Assembly: GCA_038363925.1 (NCBI GenBank)
Contig: JAQQWL010000015.1
Location: 1,612,001 to 1,676,000 of the forward strand
Reading direction: 5' to 3'
Length of the DNA: 64,000 nucleotides
Source of the DNA: Apiospora phragmitis
Taxonomy: Eukaryota; Ascomycota; Sordariomycetes; Amphisphaeriales; Apiosporaceae
In this document: positions 1-11,651 of the stretch, piece after piece
Numbering within the stretch: the first letter of the stretch is position 1
Layout: the number at the start of each line of letters is the position of its first letter
Translations under genes and position numbers: made by a program
Notes under the pieces: generated by a model
Told to the model about the DNA's origin: nothing
Databases searched by the model: none
What the model saw: the letters and a program-made list of their open reading frames with translations, nothing else

Positions 1-2479
1 CTGGTCTACTGATTCAAGACCAAATGTTTACCTAGGAAGTGGGGATTGCTGGCTCGGCGAACCAAATAGGTACCGGTCCGTTTACGATGGCAAAAGGAAT
101 CCAGGTTTATTGAGATGCCAAAAGGAACTTGAACAGCAGATATCAAGCTGACAATTTCCTTCATTACGAATATGTACTGCGAGTGCGACGGGAAGTTCGG
201 TGTAGAACAGATTACCTTCGGCTTATATCCTTAGTTGCTTCGTCATGGCCAAGCCCCTAGGTTTAATACATAAGCTAGCAGTACGAAGTAAAGATGCCTG
301 CAACCCAGAAGAACAAGAATACGACGACGGGAAATAAAAAGGCATGAAACAAATGATTTGCGGCTCATGAAACAAGTCAGCAAACCCCCTTGGCCCTGTG
401 CTATGCAATGGTTGGAACAATTGCGTGAAAGGGAGCTGCGAAGATTATGCCAGTACTCCGTATGCTATGCGACAGTTACGAAAAAGAACAAAAGAAAGAT
501 TGGTCTTTTTGCGTACGCGCGCATGACGGACCTTCCGTACTTGACTGCAGTAAGCAGTGTAGCGGGATCTGAGCGGCCACGAGTCCACGACATGGGCCAC
601 GATCGACACCATGTTCATATTCCGAGAAAGAGGCTCAGCCAACGCAAAACTTATTTGGTGACAAGTGATGGTCATCTTTGCGCAAAAATGGAACTGTTTT
701 GACGGTTGTTGGATCATCCGCGAAGACGCCCGTCTGCCCGCCATCCGGTATAAGGCACCACATATCTACGTGCTTATGCGCCCAATGCCAGAGAGCCACT
801 GCCCGAAGCATAAGGCATAGATATGGCAGATGGCAGAAACAGTTTTCATAGTCAACCTCCAGTATGTATGGATTCCGCTTCGAGATAGCATCACAATGCG
901 CATCGCGAAAAAGGACGGTAGGGCGTCTACTAGCTTGACTGTGTCAGTGGTAATTGGTCGATCAAGGGGCGCTCTCAGGGATCTGGCGCCAGGTCGTGCG
1001 ATATCAAGGCTGAGTGAGGAGGAGAGGAGTAAGAGGAGGCAAGTGGACTGCTTGGACGATGGCACACACTGTACAGCATGTCAGCACATACTTTAAAGTC
1101 CCCGCCACCCGTTAGCGATCGTAGGCTAAACTGCGTAGAGAAGGCTAACAAGGAGTACATGACGTCCCGCCGTAACGATTTCGGGGAAACGAGACAAGGC
1201 CTAAATGCACGAGGTGGATCAATCTCACTGCTTCGAGACTGGTTTACTGTTAAATCCAGCCTGCGATCCAGCAGCTCCCCAGCTGAAGGCAGCAGCAAGA
1301 AGAGGCTCTTCAGGGCGTTGAAGTCAAAGAGAGAGCCAGAAGAAAAAGGGTGTGAGGTAGGTAGGCATCTAGCAAGGAAACGATGCTGAGCCTGTGTCTG
1401 TGCCTGTAATACTAAACTTGCACAGCAGATCCCATGCCGAGTTGCCATGCACTGCTCCAACTCCTCCAGTCATCTGAACCTTGACACATAGAAGTACCTG
1501 GGTTTCTGCTGTCCTGACCCCCAACTTCAAGTTCCCATGTCCATTCCAGTTTGGCTCCAGTCTCGTCAAGCCATCATTCGTCATCTTTCTCATCAAGGGC
1601 CTACCTGCCTAACACCCGACTCCTTGTTTCCTCTCCTCTTTTCTCTATCCCCAGGAGTATTGGAACCAAGTCAAGCAGTACATATTTCAAACCCTACCTA
1701 GATAAATCGATTTGTTTCGGCGACCACTGTGGTCGTTGATTCGTTCTTGTTCCCTTTTTTCTTTTTTTGGACATCAACAATTGAACGCTTTCTTTTCGAA
1801 TACTTACTTGACAATACGCCCATAGCGCCCGGAAGCCCAGCTATCCCAGCTTCCTGTGCGTTTCAAGGTGAACCTAGGCTCTGTGTCAAAACCGAGCACT
1901 GTCGTTGCTCTACTCTAAGGTTACTACCACCTACATTCCGCGGTTGCTGCTGCACGACACACACACACAAACATCACCGAGCGACCAAAAGAAGAAGAGA
2001 AAGAGGACCTCGTGCGCTGGGAGGGAAGCAAAGCAAAGCAAAACCCATCGGGAAAAGAAAGAAAGAGACATTTTGGAGGGTGATGATCGATCGATCAATA
2101 CCTCGAATATTACCTGCTGCTCATTCAAGCCCCGTTCACTCCAGCAACCCGGCCCAGGATCCCAACCCCATCCATCCTAGGTAGCATCCTAAACCCGCCT
2201 TTCTAGCGAGCACAGGACCAAGCAACCAACGTCGTTTCTGTCTCGCCTTTTCTCAATCTCTCACCGGCCTTTCCGACTACCCAAATTCAATTCGCAAACC
2301 ACATCACACGTGTCTATCATCTTTTCCTTTCCTTTCTTTTCGATTAGCTACTATCGAGGCGAGCCTCGTCTTTCATTTCCGACACCCCCCACGTTTCGCT
2401 TCTGAGCATACCCAACAACTTTCGAATACACAGCTTCCAAGCATCGAGGTTCTTCGTCCTCGATCCAAACGCCAGCCGA
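1..2479. other. Upstream region, no recognised gene
   Basis: No reading frame here has a recognisable domain; the longest frames are short and overlap on both strands. From about 1555 the plus strand becomes rich in C and T with a short CA repeat near 1960-1975, the usual look of a fungal promoter and 5' leader, so the second half probably serves the SSH4-like gene downstream. The first 1.5 kb shows nothing I can name. Confidence 0.5.
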
Positions 2480-2500
2480 ATGAGTGACCCCGGACGGTGA
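2480..2500 (+). promoter_or_regulatory. Short upstream ORF in SSH4 leader
   Basis: An ATG at 2480 opens a six-codon frame (MSDPGR) closed by TGA at 2498-2500, 103 nt before the probable SSH4 start. If the transcript begins in the pyrimidine-rich tract upstream, ribosomes would meet this ATG first. Regulation by it is inference. Confidence 0.35.
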
Positions 2501-2603
2501 CCGCATCGACCCTCGCCATACCCTCTGGGTTACTCATACACCCGTCGATAACAAAACCCCAATCGGCGACACAGACCAACACTACATTCTAGCCGTATCG
2601 TCA

Positions 2604-4150
2604 ATGTTGCCACCTGACATGATGAACGGCGTCATTATAGGACTCCTTTCCTCCTTTGGCTCGGCCATACTGATCGCACTCGTATTCCTCATCGTTTACT
2701 TTGTTTTATATACCCCTTCGGGGCCGCATCCTTCTAGATCGCTTCGGCCGTCCTGGCGAATATGATGATGAGCAAGCTTTCGCGAGGGAGGAGGCCGAGG
2801 CCTTGGAGACGATGGATGACATGCAAAGGACGGAATATCTAAGAGCAAAAGGTAAGGGGATACTCGTTCTACCATGTCGCATGGCACCTGAGTACTGACA
2901 CGTACCGATGCAGCATTCATCCAAGGCAACCCACCCGAGTCGATCCAAACGGATATTTCATTGTCACAATATCTTGCTATTCAAGAAAAGGGAGTTTCAG
3001 CGTGGGAGTTTGAGCCGGAACTAGAGATTGCCAACTGTTTTGTCGAAGCCAGGACGGAAATCGAGTTCTTCGATTCCGAGTGTACCGTCATGAGCAACCT
3101 ACCCGTTCCCAAACAAAATGAGGTCTACTACTGGGAGGCCAAGATCTACGACAAGCCCGACAACACTTTACTGAGCATTGGCATGGCGACGAAGCCATAC
3201 CCCTTGTTTAGGCTTCCAGGTATGAGTGAACATGAGTGATTGAAGTGGGCGTCACGCTGATTTGTTTAGGATTCCATAAGTACTCGGCTGCATACACGTC
3301 CACGGGACATCGCCGATACAACCAGCCATTCAACGGGACACCGTATGGTCCACCGTTTGTGCAAGGCGATGTTATTGGCATCGGGTATCGACCTCGTACC
3401 GGCACTATATTCTTCACCCGAAATGGCAAGAAGCTCGAGGATGTTGTACATGGCCTCAAGGGGCCCAACTTCTTCCCGGCTGTCGGTGCCAACGGCCCTT
3501 GCATTGTCCACGTGAACTTTGGTCAGGCAGGGTTCGTTTTTATCGAAGCAAATGTCAAGAAATGGGGTTTGGCTCCCATGACAGGCAGCTTAGCTCCGCC
3601 ACCACCCTACGGCAGTGAGCAAGGTAGCATTCTCCTGGAGTCTGGTCGTAAGGACGGCTATAGTGGTTCACCTGCTGGTGGCCCTACATATTCGCAGTAT
3701 GGCAGCCGCCCAGTGTTAGACCCGGGCCATGCAAGGACGAGAAGCGGAAACTATAGAATACTACCTCCTACAAGCCCAGGTCCACAACGGAGCCCAACTG
3801 ATATTTCGTTGGCTCAACTTGTGCCGACAGATGAGCAGGGAGAGCCAAGTAGCGCGCAAGGCACCACGGGAGATCACGTCGTGGACGTAGTCGGATTAGG
3901 TCTTCGACAGGAAGCACATCCTCCTCCGGAGTACACAAGCCCTGAGCATTCGGAGGATGAGAGCCCTAGGAGCAGTTCAGAAAGTGACCGACGACCCCTT
4001 ATAAGAAATACGCGGAGTCGTGGCGCTTCGGCAGCTACATTGAGGCCAAACCAACCACCAATTCCCAGTTATAGCGACGCACTCCGCCAAGGAGCCGGGC
4101 GGGATCGGAGCCGCAGCGAAAGCTATATGGGTGGACGTCGAAGTCGCTAA
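2604..4150 (+). CDS. SSH4: SPRY-domain membrane protein, Ssh4/Ear1-like
   Basis: Probable endosome/vacuole membrane adaptor. Ssh4 and Ear1 recruit the Rsp5 ubiquitin ligase so that membrane cargo is sorted into multivesicular bodies. Three exons are read: 2604-2851, 2914-3219 and 3270-4150, with canonical GT-AG introns of 62 and 50 nt. One transmembrane helix lies at about residues 11-35, followed by the stretch DRFGRPGEYDDEQAF that is typical of the family, then a SPRY domain at about residues 100-290 (EVYYWEAKIYDKP, IGIGYRPRTGTIFFTRNGKK, HVNFGQAGFVF). The tail is rich in Pro and Ser and contains PPPPY, a likely PY motif for Rsp5 binding. The frame breaks once, just after the transmembrane helix (2700-2725): one base too many separates VYFVLYTP from GRILLDRFG. 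No GT-AG intron repairs it. Removing one base gives 477 codons plus stop. The family call is firm; the exact start is less so. Confidence 0.85.
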
Positions 4151-5433
4151 CCATCGGGACGACTTTGATAGCCAGGAGTCCGGATTTCGAATTTTGAAGT
4201 TATTGAAAGTAAAGCATTTGCCTTTTTCGCGCCAAAACATGGGACCGGAGTCAAGGATTGGGCATACAATGAAACTTGGATTTACAGTCGTCCTCATCCT
4301 CTCGGTTGGGAGAGACAGAGCAAGACGGCAGGTAATGGGGGTCTACTGGGCGGAACTTGTACCTCATTACTCATGATACCACCTCATATGGGCTGTACCT
4401 CTCCGGCGTAATAGAGCGAAGAGGTCTCTCAAGACTTTAGGAGCGAAGAGAAGCAGAATCCGTGTTGGGAAGGCGGACGTTGTTCGAAACGCCCGTAATG
4501 CCCGGGCTCGCTTGGTTTGCGTCTCGCAATGCAGGCCATGGGGATCTTTCTATGTCACATAACAAACCATCATGCATAACGAACGACAATACAATTATCA
4601 TTCTAGCTCTCAGGTTCAGCGTTATCTTGCTTCCTGGCATGATTGCTACATACTCAGGATTGTATAAGATATTGATTGTAATGCCGCCACGATTAGCTGG
4701 TATTGAAACTAAGAGTGGCGGTATAGTGAACAGTTGGATAATACGTCAATCTATATTGCTTGTCCCTAGTCAGGATTCTACACCGACGCAGACAGGCAAG
4801 GCAAATGCAAATGAATCATTTTACATTACAGTACAGCTGGGAGAAGCCAGCAAATAACTCTACAAACAACATTAATACACTGGTGGGCTCTGCGCCTTAA
4901 AACCAGAACGGACTTGCGTACTTGGCTAGCAAAAGTTCAGCCACAGTGAAATAACGCCCTCCCAGAACCGACCGTCCGTCCGCTTGTCTCCGGCTTCCTG
5001 TCGACCACTCTCATTCATAATGGGGTATCTTTTATTGGTTCTTCGCTTGACGCAAAAGATGCATTTTGAAGCTGCAAAAGCAGTACTGGGGTATGATCGG
5101 GACCCTTTCCCTACATTCTGGGGCAATTGGAAGATTTGACCTCATCTCCTCTCACCCCGCTGGCATGAAATACTGTTGTATGAAGCATACGTAGAAGAGT
5201 ATTAGGGTGCTCGATTAGTTGGGCATATTTGCTGCGGATACAACCATGCCAGGTCATTAGCAGCCGCAGCGGCAGTGCATGCCCATATAGGGTACTGATA
5301 CAATGAGTGCCCGCCGCTAGATTCGAAGACGCCGGGGCTCAACGCCGTGAACCGTAACTTGTGGTCCCTGTCTGCGCAAAACGGGTCGAAAGAAATTACC
5401 GACACCGACATACTTTGGTGAAGGACGCGTCTC
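4151..5433. other. Convergent intergenic region, no gene seen
   Basis: This 1.3-kb gap lies between the 3' ends of the SSH4-like gene (+) and the SHG1-like gene (-). Frames here (for example 4462-4857 +) have no recognisable domain and unremarkable composition. It probably holds the two 3' UTRs and terminators. Confidence 0.45.
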
Positions 5434-8208
5434 CTAACGCGGGCTTCGACTGCGTCTGCGGTCACGCACCGGGTCGCGACTCCTCGCCCGCCGGGTCTCC
5501 TGCGGGACTCCGTGCTCCGGTCCCGGCGACTACTGCGTGTGTCTTTGTCGTCGCGATCTCCCCTATCTCGATCACGTTGGTCTCTGCTTCTGTCGCGGTC
5601 GCGGCGGCGGCTCCGAGATCTGCTCCGGCGCCTTTCTGGCCGAGCATCTCGGTCTCGGTCTCTATCCCGGTCTCTATCCCGCCGGTCGTCTCTGCGAGAC
5701 TCCCTACTGCGGTCCCGTTCGCGGTAACTGTCCTTTTCCCGCCGGTCGCGGTCCACTGGGCGATCCCTGTCGCCTCGGTCACGCTCGCGATCAGCAGGGC
5801 GGTAGCGATCAATTTCTTCCGGGGCACGGCTGCGTTTGATGTCGGGTGAGCGGTCACCGGTGCTGCGTCTCTCATCCAGGCCGGGACGGGTAATCCTTTT
5901 TCTCGGGCTTCACGCTGGGCTGCCAAATACGCCTTTGCCTCTTGTTCGCGTCTCTTGATCTCATTTTCTTTCCATGCCTCAGCGTCAGTAAGTTGCACTT
6001 CATATGTTTTGTTCGAGGCCCCATGACGAGATCGTGATTGGCTGCGACGGGCTTCACGTTCACGGTCTCGACGTGGCTCACCTATAGTTCGGGTCCGGGA
6101 TCTTTCGCGATCTTTGTTGTCTCGGCTGCGTTCGCGGCGATCCGTGCGCACTCTCGAGCGGCTTCTGTCTTTCCTTTCAGTGCGAGGACGCGGCGACCGA
6201 GATCTCTCGCGCCTCTCGGTACGCGTCTTGGAACGGCTGGGCTCCCGCGGCTTGTCGCGATCTTCGCGAGCGCGGGACCGGCTACGCGCCCTTGACCTTG
6301 GCTCGATCCCGGAACGACTTCTTTCCCGGCGGGGTTTAGAGCGGCTTGGATCTCTTTCGCGCTCAGTGCGGCGGCGAGAGCGAGAACGGCTCCGGTTCCG
6401 ACTGCGATTCCTAATCTCACCCGGACGGTAGTTATTCTCGAAGGGAAAGCGTTCTCGTGTACGACTGGGTTCTCTGCGATCTCTGCGGTCCTTGTCGGCG
6501 TGGCCCCTTGATCTACTTCTTTCCCTATCTCGTCTCTCAGGCCTGGTGCGTGACCGACTCCGTTCTCTAGGGCGGTCGCGTCTTCGGTCATCCTCCTCAA
6601 CACGAATGCGTGTATGATCCTTATCACGGGTGGAGGTGGCAATACTGCCGCGGCGGTCATCAGTTGACTTAGACACCTTCACATCCTTCGATGTCTTAAC
6701 CTCTTTAGAATCCGAGTGACTCCTGGTATCCTTTGCGGGCAGTGGTTCCTTGAACCCCTTAATGTCAATCTTGATTTCTGTCTTGACCTCTTTGGCCTCC
6801 TTCGGCTCCATTGGAATCTGGGAGGTCTCTTTAATGGGATGCACCGAGTCTTTAGAGTCAGATGTGGTCAACTCCGGTACCTTCTTTCCTTCCAGCGCTG
6901 TCTTGGGGGAGTCCCGACGAAGTGGTTGAATAGCGGACGCCGGCTTGACCCTGCGTGGCGGGGGCGCGAGAGCTTCATCGATTTCAACCTCGGGAGCTTT
7001 CTCGGTGTTCCCATTACTCTCACGTAGGAGATCAGCCAGAGCGTCTCGCTCAATCCTTTCGAGCTCTTCCTTTGATAGTTGCTTCTTGGATTCCTCAGGC
7101 CTGCGTCGCTCCTTGGTGTCTCTGGGCGTGCGCGACGAGTCCCTTCTGCGTCGCTCTCTACTGTTTCGCCGCCGCGGGCTGCGACTTCGGTCTCGGCGAT
7201 CACGGTCTCGGTCTCGGTCTCGATCTCGATGGCGAGATCTATCCTTAGATTTCTCCCTTGGCCTGTCCTTGGTTCTTTCTCTTTCCCGGTCGCGCTCCTT
7301 GGATTTATCGCGGTCTTTGTCGCGGTCGGCATTCTCTCGAGTTCGCTCTAGTCTCCTAGCCTCACGGTCCTTCTCACGCTCTTTTTCACGTTCCTCGCGT
7401 TCCTTCTCTCGTGCAGCTCGTCGCTCATCGCGCTCCTTCTGGCGTTGCTTCTCGCGTTCCGCCTCCTTCTCTTCTCTCTCCCGCCGCCGGGCTTCTCTCT
7501 CTTCGACGCGCTTGGCTTCAAGCTTCTCTTGCTCACGCTCGCGCTTTTTCCGTTCCTCGCGCTCGATCTTGCGCTTCTCTTCCAGGATCTGTTCCTCCTT
7601 TTCCTTGAGCTCGCGCCTCAGTTTCTCACGTTCGGCCAGCTTCTGAGAGGCCTCCTCGGCGTAGTCCGGGTCGGTCTTGGCGCCGCGCTGCTGTTCCGCG
7701 AGCGCAGCTTCATCGCCGATTTCCGTCTTGCGCAGATCGCGGATGCGTTCCTCGATGGCTTTGGCATCAATTAATTGGTCAATCACGTCTTCGGCCTTCT
7801 GGTAGACGCCCGAGCGGTCAAGGGCACCATCGATCAGGGCAGCAGCCTTGCGACGGTCGAGCGAAAGTAGCTGGGAAGGATTGCGTTCGACTTCTTTCTC
7901 GGCCACCTCGAGAATGGATTTGGTGACTTGTTTCTCGTAGTCCTGCAGTTTATTGCACGAATTAGACCATGCCACCGTAATCGGAATGCAGAGCGACATG
8001 ATGGGAGACCTACACTAGCCTCAAATTGCTCCCAGACTTGTTTGCGAATGGCATCATAGCCACCCTTCTTCTTGAAGCTATGGGCAAGACCCTCGATGGC
8101 TGATCGCGTAGCAGAAGTCAAGGGTAGATCCGATGCCTTGAACTTGCGCGCGGCTACTGGTGCAGTCAAAGTAGCCGCAGCAGGCGTCTGCTCTGTTGAT
8201 GCTGCCAT
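5434..8208 (-). CDS. SHG1: BOD1/SHG1-domain COMPASS protein with RS-like tail
   Basis: Probable fungal Shg1, a subunit of the Set1/COMPASS histone H3K4 methyltransferase. Exon 1 (8014-8208) encodes 65 residues and is joined across a 71-nt intron (7943-8013) to a long second exon. The BOD1/SHG1 domain covers about residues 25-125 (FKKKGGYDAIRKQVWEQFEAS then DYEKQVTKSILEVAEKEVERN). It is followed by a charged coiled coil (about 150-260) and several hundred residues of RS/RD/RE repeats. The literal open frame ends at 5462, but beyond PVPAWMRD (plus-strand position about 5870) its composition changes abruptly, whereas an overlapping frame keeps the RDRDR/RSRSR character. A third frame ends in DRRRSRSPR with a stop at 5434-5436. 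Either two small indels are present or a short intron (GTATTT donor, CAG acceptor near 5868) is used. The 3' end is therefore uncertain; the N-terminal domain call is good. Confidence 0.75.
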
Positions 8209-8835
8209 ATTGATGGCGAAAGTAGGCCAAAAGCCGTCAACATTTAGTGGTTGGTTGGCACCATGTAGATGTTGCAAGGGAACCAACTACCTAGCAGGCA
8301 ACAAGAAGAAACATTCAAAAATAGTAGTCAGAAAGTAAAGTGTTCGTGGGGTGATGTGAGATGAGACGATGAACTGATTGACAGCAGTCTTGGAGATGGA
8401 AATTCCCATTCCACAGGCGCTTGGCAATGAAATGAACCCCCAGGGATTAAAACACGCTACAGAAGTTCCAGGCGCGACCTGCTATCTAATCTTGGGGATA
8501 GTGGGGTTCTTGCCAGTGATTCGCGGGACAGTACTTACCAGTAGGTACCCCCCAGTTCAGTTGCTGCTGAGCTAGGTAGCTGGAAGAACTCCGGCTAAAA
8601 TGCCAGCAAGCAACAGCTTCAACCTCCAATTGATAGAACGCAGATGAGCCTCATCACGCCCGTAAAGCTTCAATTCGAGCTCGACCGCCAGCAACGTCCA
8701 ATTGAGTCTAGACGAGCAACAACAATCGCACGACGCTGCTAGGCCATTCGAGGGCCTTGGAAACCAGCAGCTAGAGTTGAAACGAACCTATCCCCAGCCC
8801 ATTGAGGCCTTGCATATCATCTCCACTCCTTCACA
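8209..8835. promoter_or_regulatory. Divergent promoter region, SHG1 / small mitochondrial gene
   Basis: This 627-nt spacer separates two genes transcribed away from each other, so both promoters must lie here. No coding frame of note and no specific factor site was identified with confidence. Confidence 0.5.
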
Positions 8836-9184
8836 ATGGGAGTCCTTTTCTGGTCCGGCTTCGGTACGATGCTCCCCTGCTACAACCTGCAGCTCCGTGT
8901 CCAATCCTCAACAGGTGTTGCATATGACCTGCTGGTTGCTAACCTCGCCTCGCTCTCTCCCAGGTGTCGCCGTCCGGTTCTGGTCGCTCGGCCTCGAGAT
9001 GCGACCCTTCTTCAACCGGGGCACGCTCTGGACCTACCCCGTCTTCGCCGGTGTGGGCGCCAGCTTCGGCTACTGGCTGCAGGGCGTCAACGAGCGGCAG
9101 AAGGCCATCCTGGACGAACGGAAACAGATCATCCTCGAGAAGCGGGCGCGCCGGGCTCAGCGGGAGGTCGAGCGGCAGACATGA
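8836..9184 (+). CDS. Small mitochondrial membrane protein, probable complex I accessory subunit
   Basis: Two exons, 8836-8863 and 8964-9184, flank a 100-nt intron (GTACGA donor, CCCAG acceptor) and encode 82 residues. The protein opens MGVLFWSGFGVAVRFW, has hydrophobic stretches around residues 3-20 and 30-50 (LWTYPVFAGVGASFGYWLQG), and ends in a basic charged helix (EKRARRAQREVERQT). The GYW-GV-ER-Q pattern followed by a basic helix resembles fungal NADH:ubiquinone oxidoreductase accessory subunits (21-kDa/NUXM-like C-terminal type). That would place it in the inner mitochondrial membrane. I am not certain of the subunit identity. It could instead be another small inner-membrane protein. The ATG is the first that gives a spliced frame into the conserved part. 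Confidence 0.6.
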
Positions 9185-10161
9185 GACTAAGGAAAGAGTC
9201 ACAAAGAAGACGGAGTTTTTGCGATGCTCGACGATGAGCCGTGATGACAATACGCGCGCTGTGTATATATTTGAGAGAGTGTGGCAATCAATGGGATTGT
9301 GGAATTACCATCCACGGCAAGCAGGTCTTCGGTACTAACGTGTGTGAGGATATGGCTCTCTTCACCGAGCACGACGGCAATGACCAGTTGGGTATATTCC
9401 ATTCATTTCTGAGGTGATGTTTCCCTTCCCCTTCATGCCAAATTACGTCTTCGGGCGTATATCGACATCCACGATCTTTTCCCATGAACGTGGATGTTTT
9501 CGCATTGGCAAAGATTGAATATTCGACCCGTTGCTGGGCGCCCGGTTTCGAGATGTCGTTTTGCACGTCGAAGAGATTCTGGGAATCAGCTGAGGTTATA
9601 TACCGGAATACCTTGCTACTTTAGGAGTCTGGTAACCCTCTTTTGAAACCTATTGAAATTCCGATACGAGCTACTTAAATGCATTTCATCCGAAGACTGC
9701 CAGGAGTCGATACTTACGTAGAAGCAGCTGGGCATCAATATACTGAAATAGTCAAATGAAGATGTTAAAATGGAGATAATGGTGGTTCTATATGTGCAAA
9801 GTGTCGAGAGCTCCGTTTCAACCCAATTGGGTGATCACATCTGTACTGAAGCTGGTTACGACAACTTGTTTATATAGAATGGCATGCGCCTAGTCATCAG
9901 CTGGATTCTCCGCTAGCCACTGTGTCTGTCTAGGTCATAAGCATAGGTGTGATGCAGGCCTCTCTAAGAATGCAAATTGTGCGTCTAGTCCGGCGAAATA
10001 CGTTAACCACTCTCGTAAGTCTCCATTGGTCGTTTCCGAGTCGGCAAAACCTCGACTCGTCTACACGTGGGTCGTAAATGAAACTCGAACGCCCCCGATA
10101 CACGCCGTCCTTTTCCCGAATGCCTTGATTGCGCCTGAAGTAGAAATAGAAGAGCCGCCTC
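9185..10161. other. Convergent intergenic region, no gene seen
   Basis: This 977-nt gap lies between two 3' ends (small mitochondrial gene + and eIF2B delta -). Short frames on both strands have no recognisable content. No RNA gene or repeat was noticed. Confidence 0.45.
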
Positions 10162-11651
10162 CTAGTTGAATTCTTCTAGTTTCCGCAGTAGATCTGGTGC
10201 GGATCTCGCCTGCACACTTCCAAGCTCCGTGACTAGCAGGCTGATGTACTTATCTGGCGTCGCGTCAAACATCAGTCGGAATGCTGCAGCTGACGATCTC
10301 TCGGGGTCGATTTCGTTGTAAGTCAACGAGTCTGTGGCCACTCGTTCTGTGATGTTGATCGTTTCACAGAGAGCGATGACCTTCTTGCCAAGCTCATGAG
10401 CCAGCATCGCAACATCGCAAGTTCCGGCCCTTGCGTACATAGCCCCGTTGCTGAACATGGCCTCGGCGGCAAAGAACACCTTTGTTGCCTGTCTCATGTG
10501 GTTGCGCAGCCCACCAAAGTCTCCCGAGTACGTGACCTTGATGCCTTCGTCGGTCAGGGTCTTGGCCAGCTGTTGCCCGAGCCGCTCATAGGGGTCATCC
10601 ATAATCAGTACAGAGAACTTTGTGCCGGTTGAGTGCGCATATAGAATGGCCTTCTCTACCAGCGTATTACGGCCGTAGGTGAGGACAACATCGCCATCCT
10701 TGATGTGTTTCGCTCCCTGCTCTGTGATGTACTCGTCGGCAACCGTGATCCGCTCAGCAATGAAGACATCTATAGCCTGACAAAGCTCCTTCTTCGCTTG
10801 CTCCTCACTCGCATCCATGTCGATCTTACTGACTTGTAATTTGAGCCACCGGATTGCATTACCCATGGAGAAACACATGGGTCGGCATGCGGTCAGGTAC
10901 TCGATCTGGATATTGAGCACATGGGGAGTGAAATGGCGCGCCAGGACATTTCCAGGGGGTGTTATGTATGATTCAATCACCTGAGGATGTCAGCAAGCGA
11001 ACATATTGCAATAATTTCTGGCAGATTAGGTACCTTTCTAAAAGCCAGCAGAGTAGCTTTTAGTCTTGTAATGCTCTCGTCGATCGTAAATGTTGCCATT
11101 TGCTGGCCCAGCATCAAAACTGATGGATGAACGTCCTTATCGGCCTGTGTCATTGGAATCCGTCGCGCCATGGAAAGGTGGCTAAAGCACTCTGGTATCT
11201 GGATTTTCTGCTCCGTAACGACAGCTGAGGGCGGTGCCTTGAGCAGAGTAGGTCTGCCAGCGCCTGCGGCTGCAGCTAATGCGCCATCTTTCCCCTTCCC
11301 CTTGGCCTTGACTTCGCCTGCCGACGGCCCCAGTTGACCGGGCGACGAAGAGACAGCAGCCTCCCCTTTGGCAACCTCTTTGGAAGTCTTCTGCTGAGCT
11401 CGTCTAGCTGCCTTCTCGGCCTTGGCCTTAGCCTTCAGCTCTGCGCCGGTCAACTTCTTGTCGCCTGCCGCATCTGTTGACTTTGACTCGGCCTTGCCTG
11501 TCTTTTCCTCTGCGCCCGCTTTGGTGTCTTTGCTTGCTTTCTCGTTTTGGTTGGTCGCAGCTTCTTTGGGAGTCTCCTTGGGAGTCTCTTTGGGGGCCTC
11601 TCCAGGCTTGGGGGCAGCCTCAGCTGGCGCCCCGTTTTGTTCGGTTGACAT
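10162..11651 (-). CDS. GCD2: Translation initiation factor eIF2B, delta subunit
   Basis: eIF2B is the guanine-nucleotide exchange factor that recharges eIF2 with GTP; delta belongs to its regulatory subcomplex, which senses phosphorylated eIF2alpha. Exon 1 is 11034-11651 and exon 2 is 10162-10980, with a 53-nt intron (GTACCT donor, CTCAG acceptor) and 478 residues in total. Residues 1-140 are low-complexity and rich in Lys, Ala, Glu and Pro, as in other delta subunits. Residues from about 150 form the IF-2B alpha/beta/delta fold (HPSVLMLGQQMATFTI, GDVVLTYGRNTLVEKAI, ALCETINITERVATDS, YNEIDPERS). The reading frame is intact. It starts 1,345 nt from the ATG of a divergent eIF2alpha-type kinase, so the two genes may share regulatory sequence. 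Confidence 0.93.

Noticed and set aside
1729..2184. 151-codon plus-strand frame
   Set aside because: Low-complexity, pyrimidine-rich leader-like sequence with no domain; better explained as 5' UTR of the SSH4-like gene.
2682..2737. Intron to explain the SSH4 frame change
   Set aside because: All GT donors nearby are phase 0 while the CTAG acceptor needs phase 1, so no splice restores the conserved frame.
6945..7646. Plus-strand 233-codon frame rich in SRS repeats
   Set aside because: It mirrors the RS/RE-rich SHG1 coding strand. The charged-repeat codons read as Ser/Arg on the other strand, and no domain is present.
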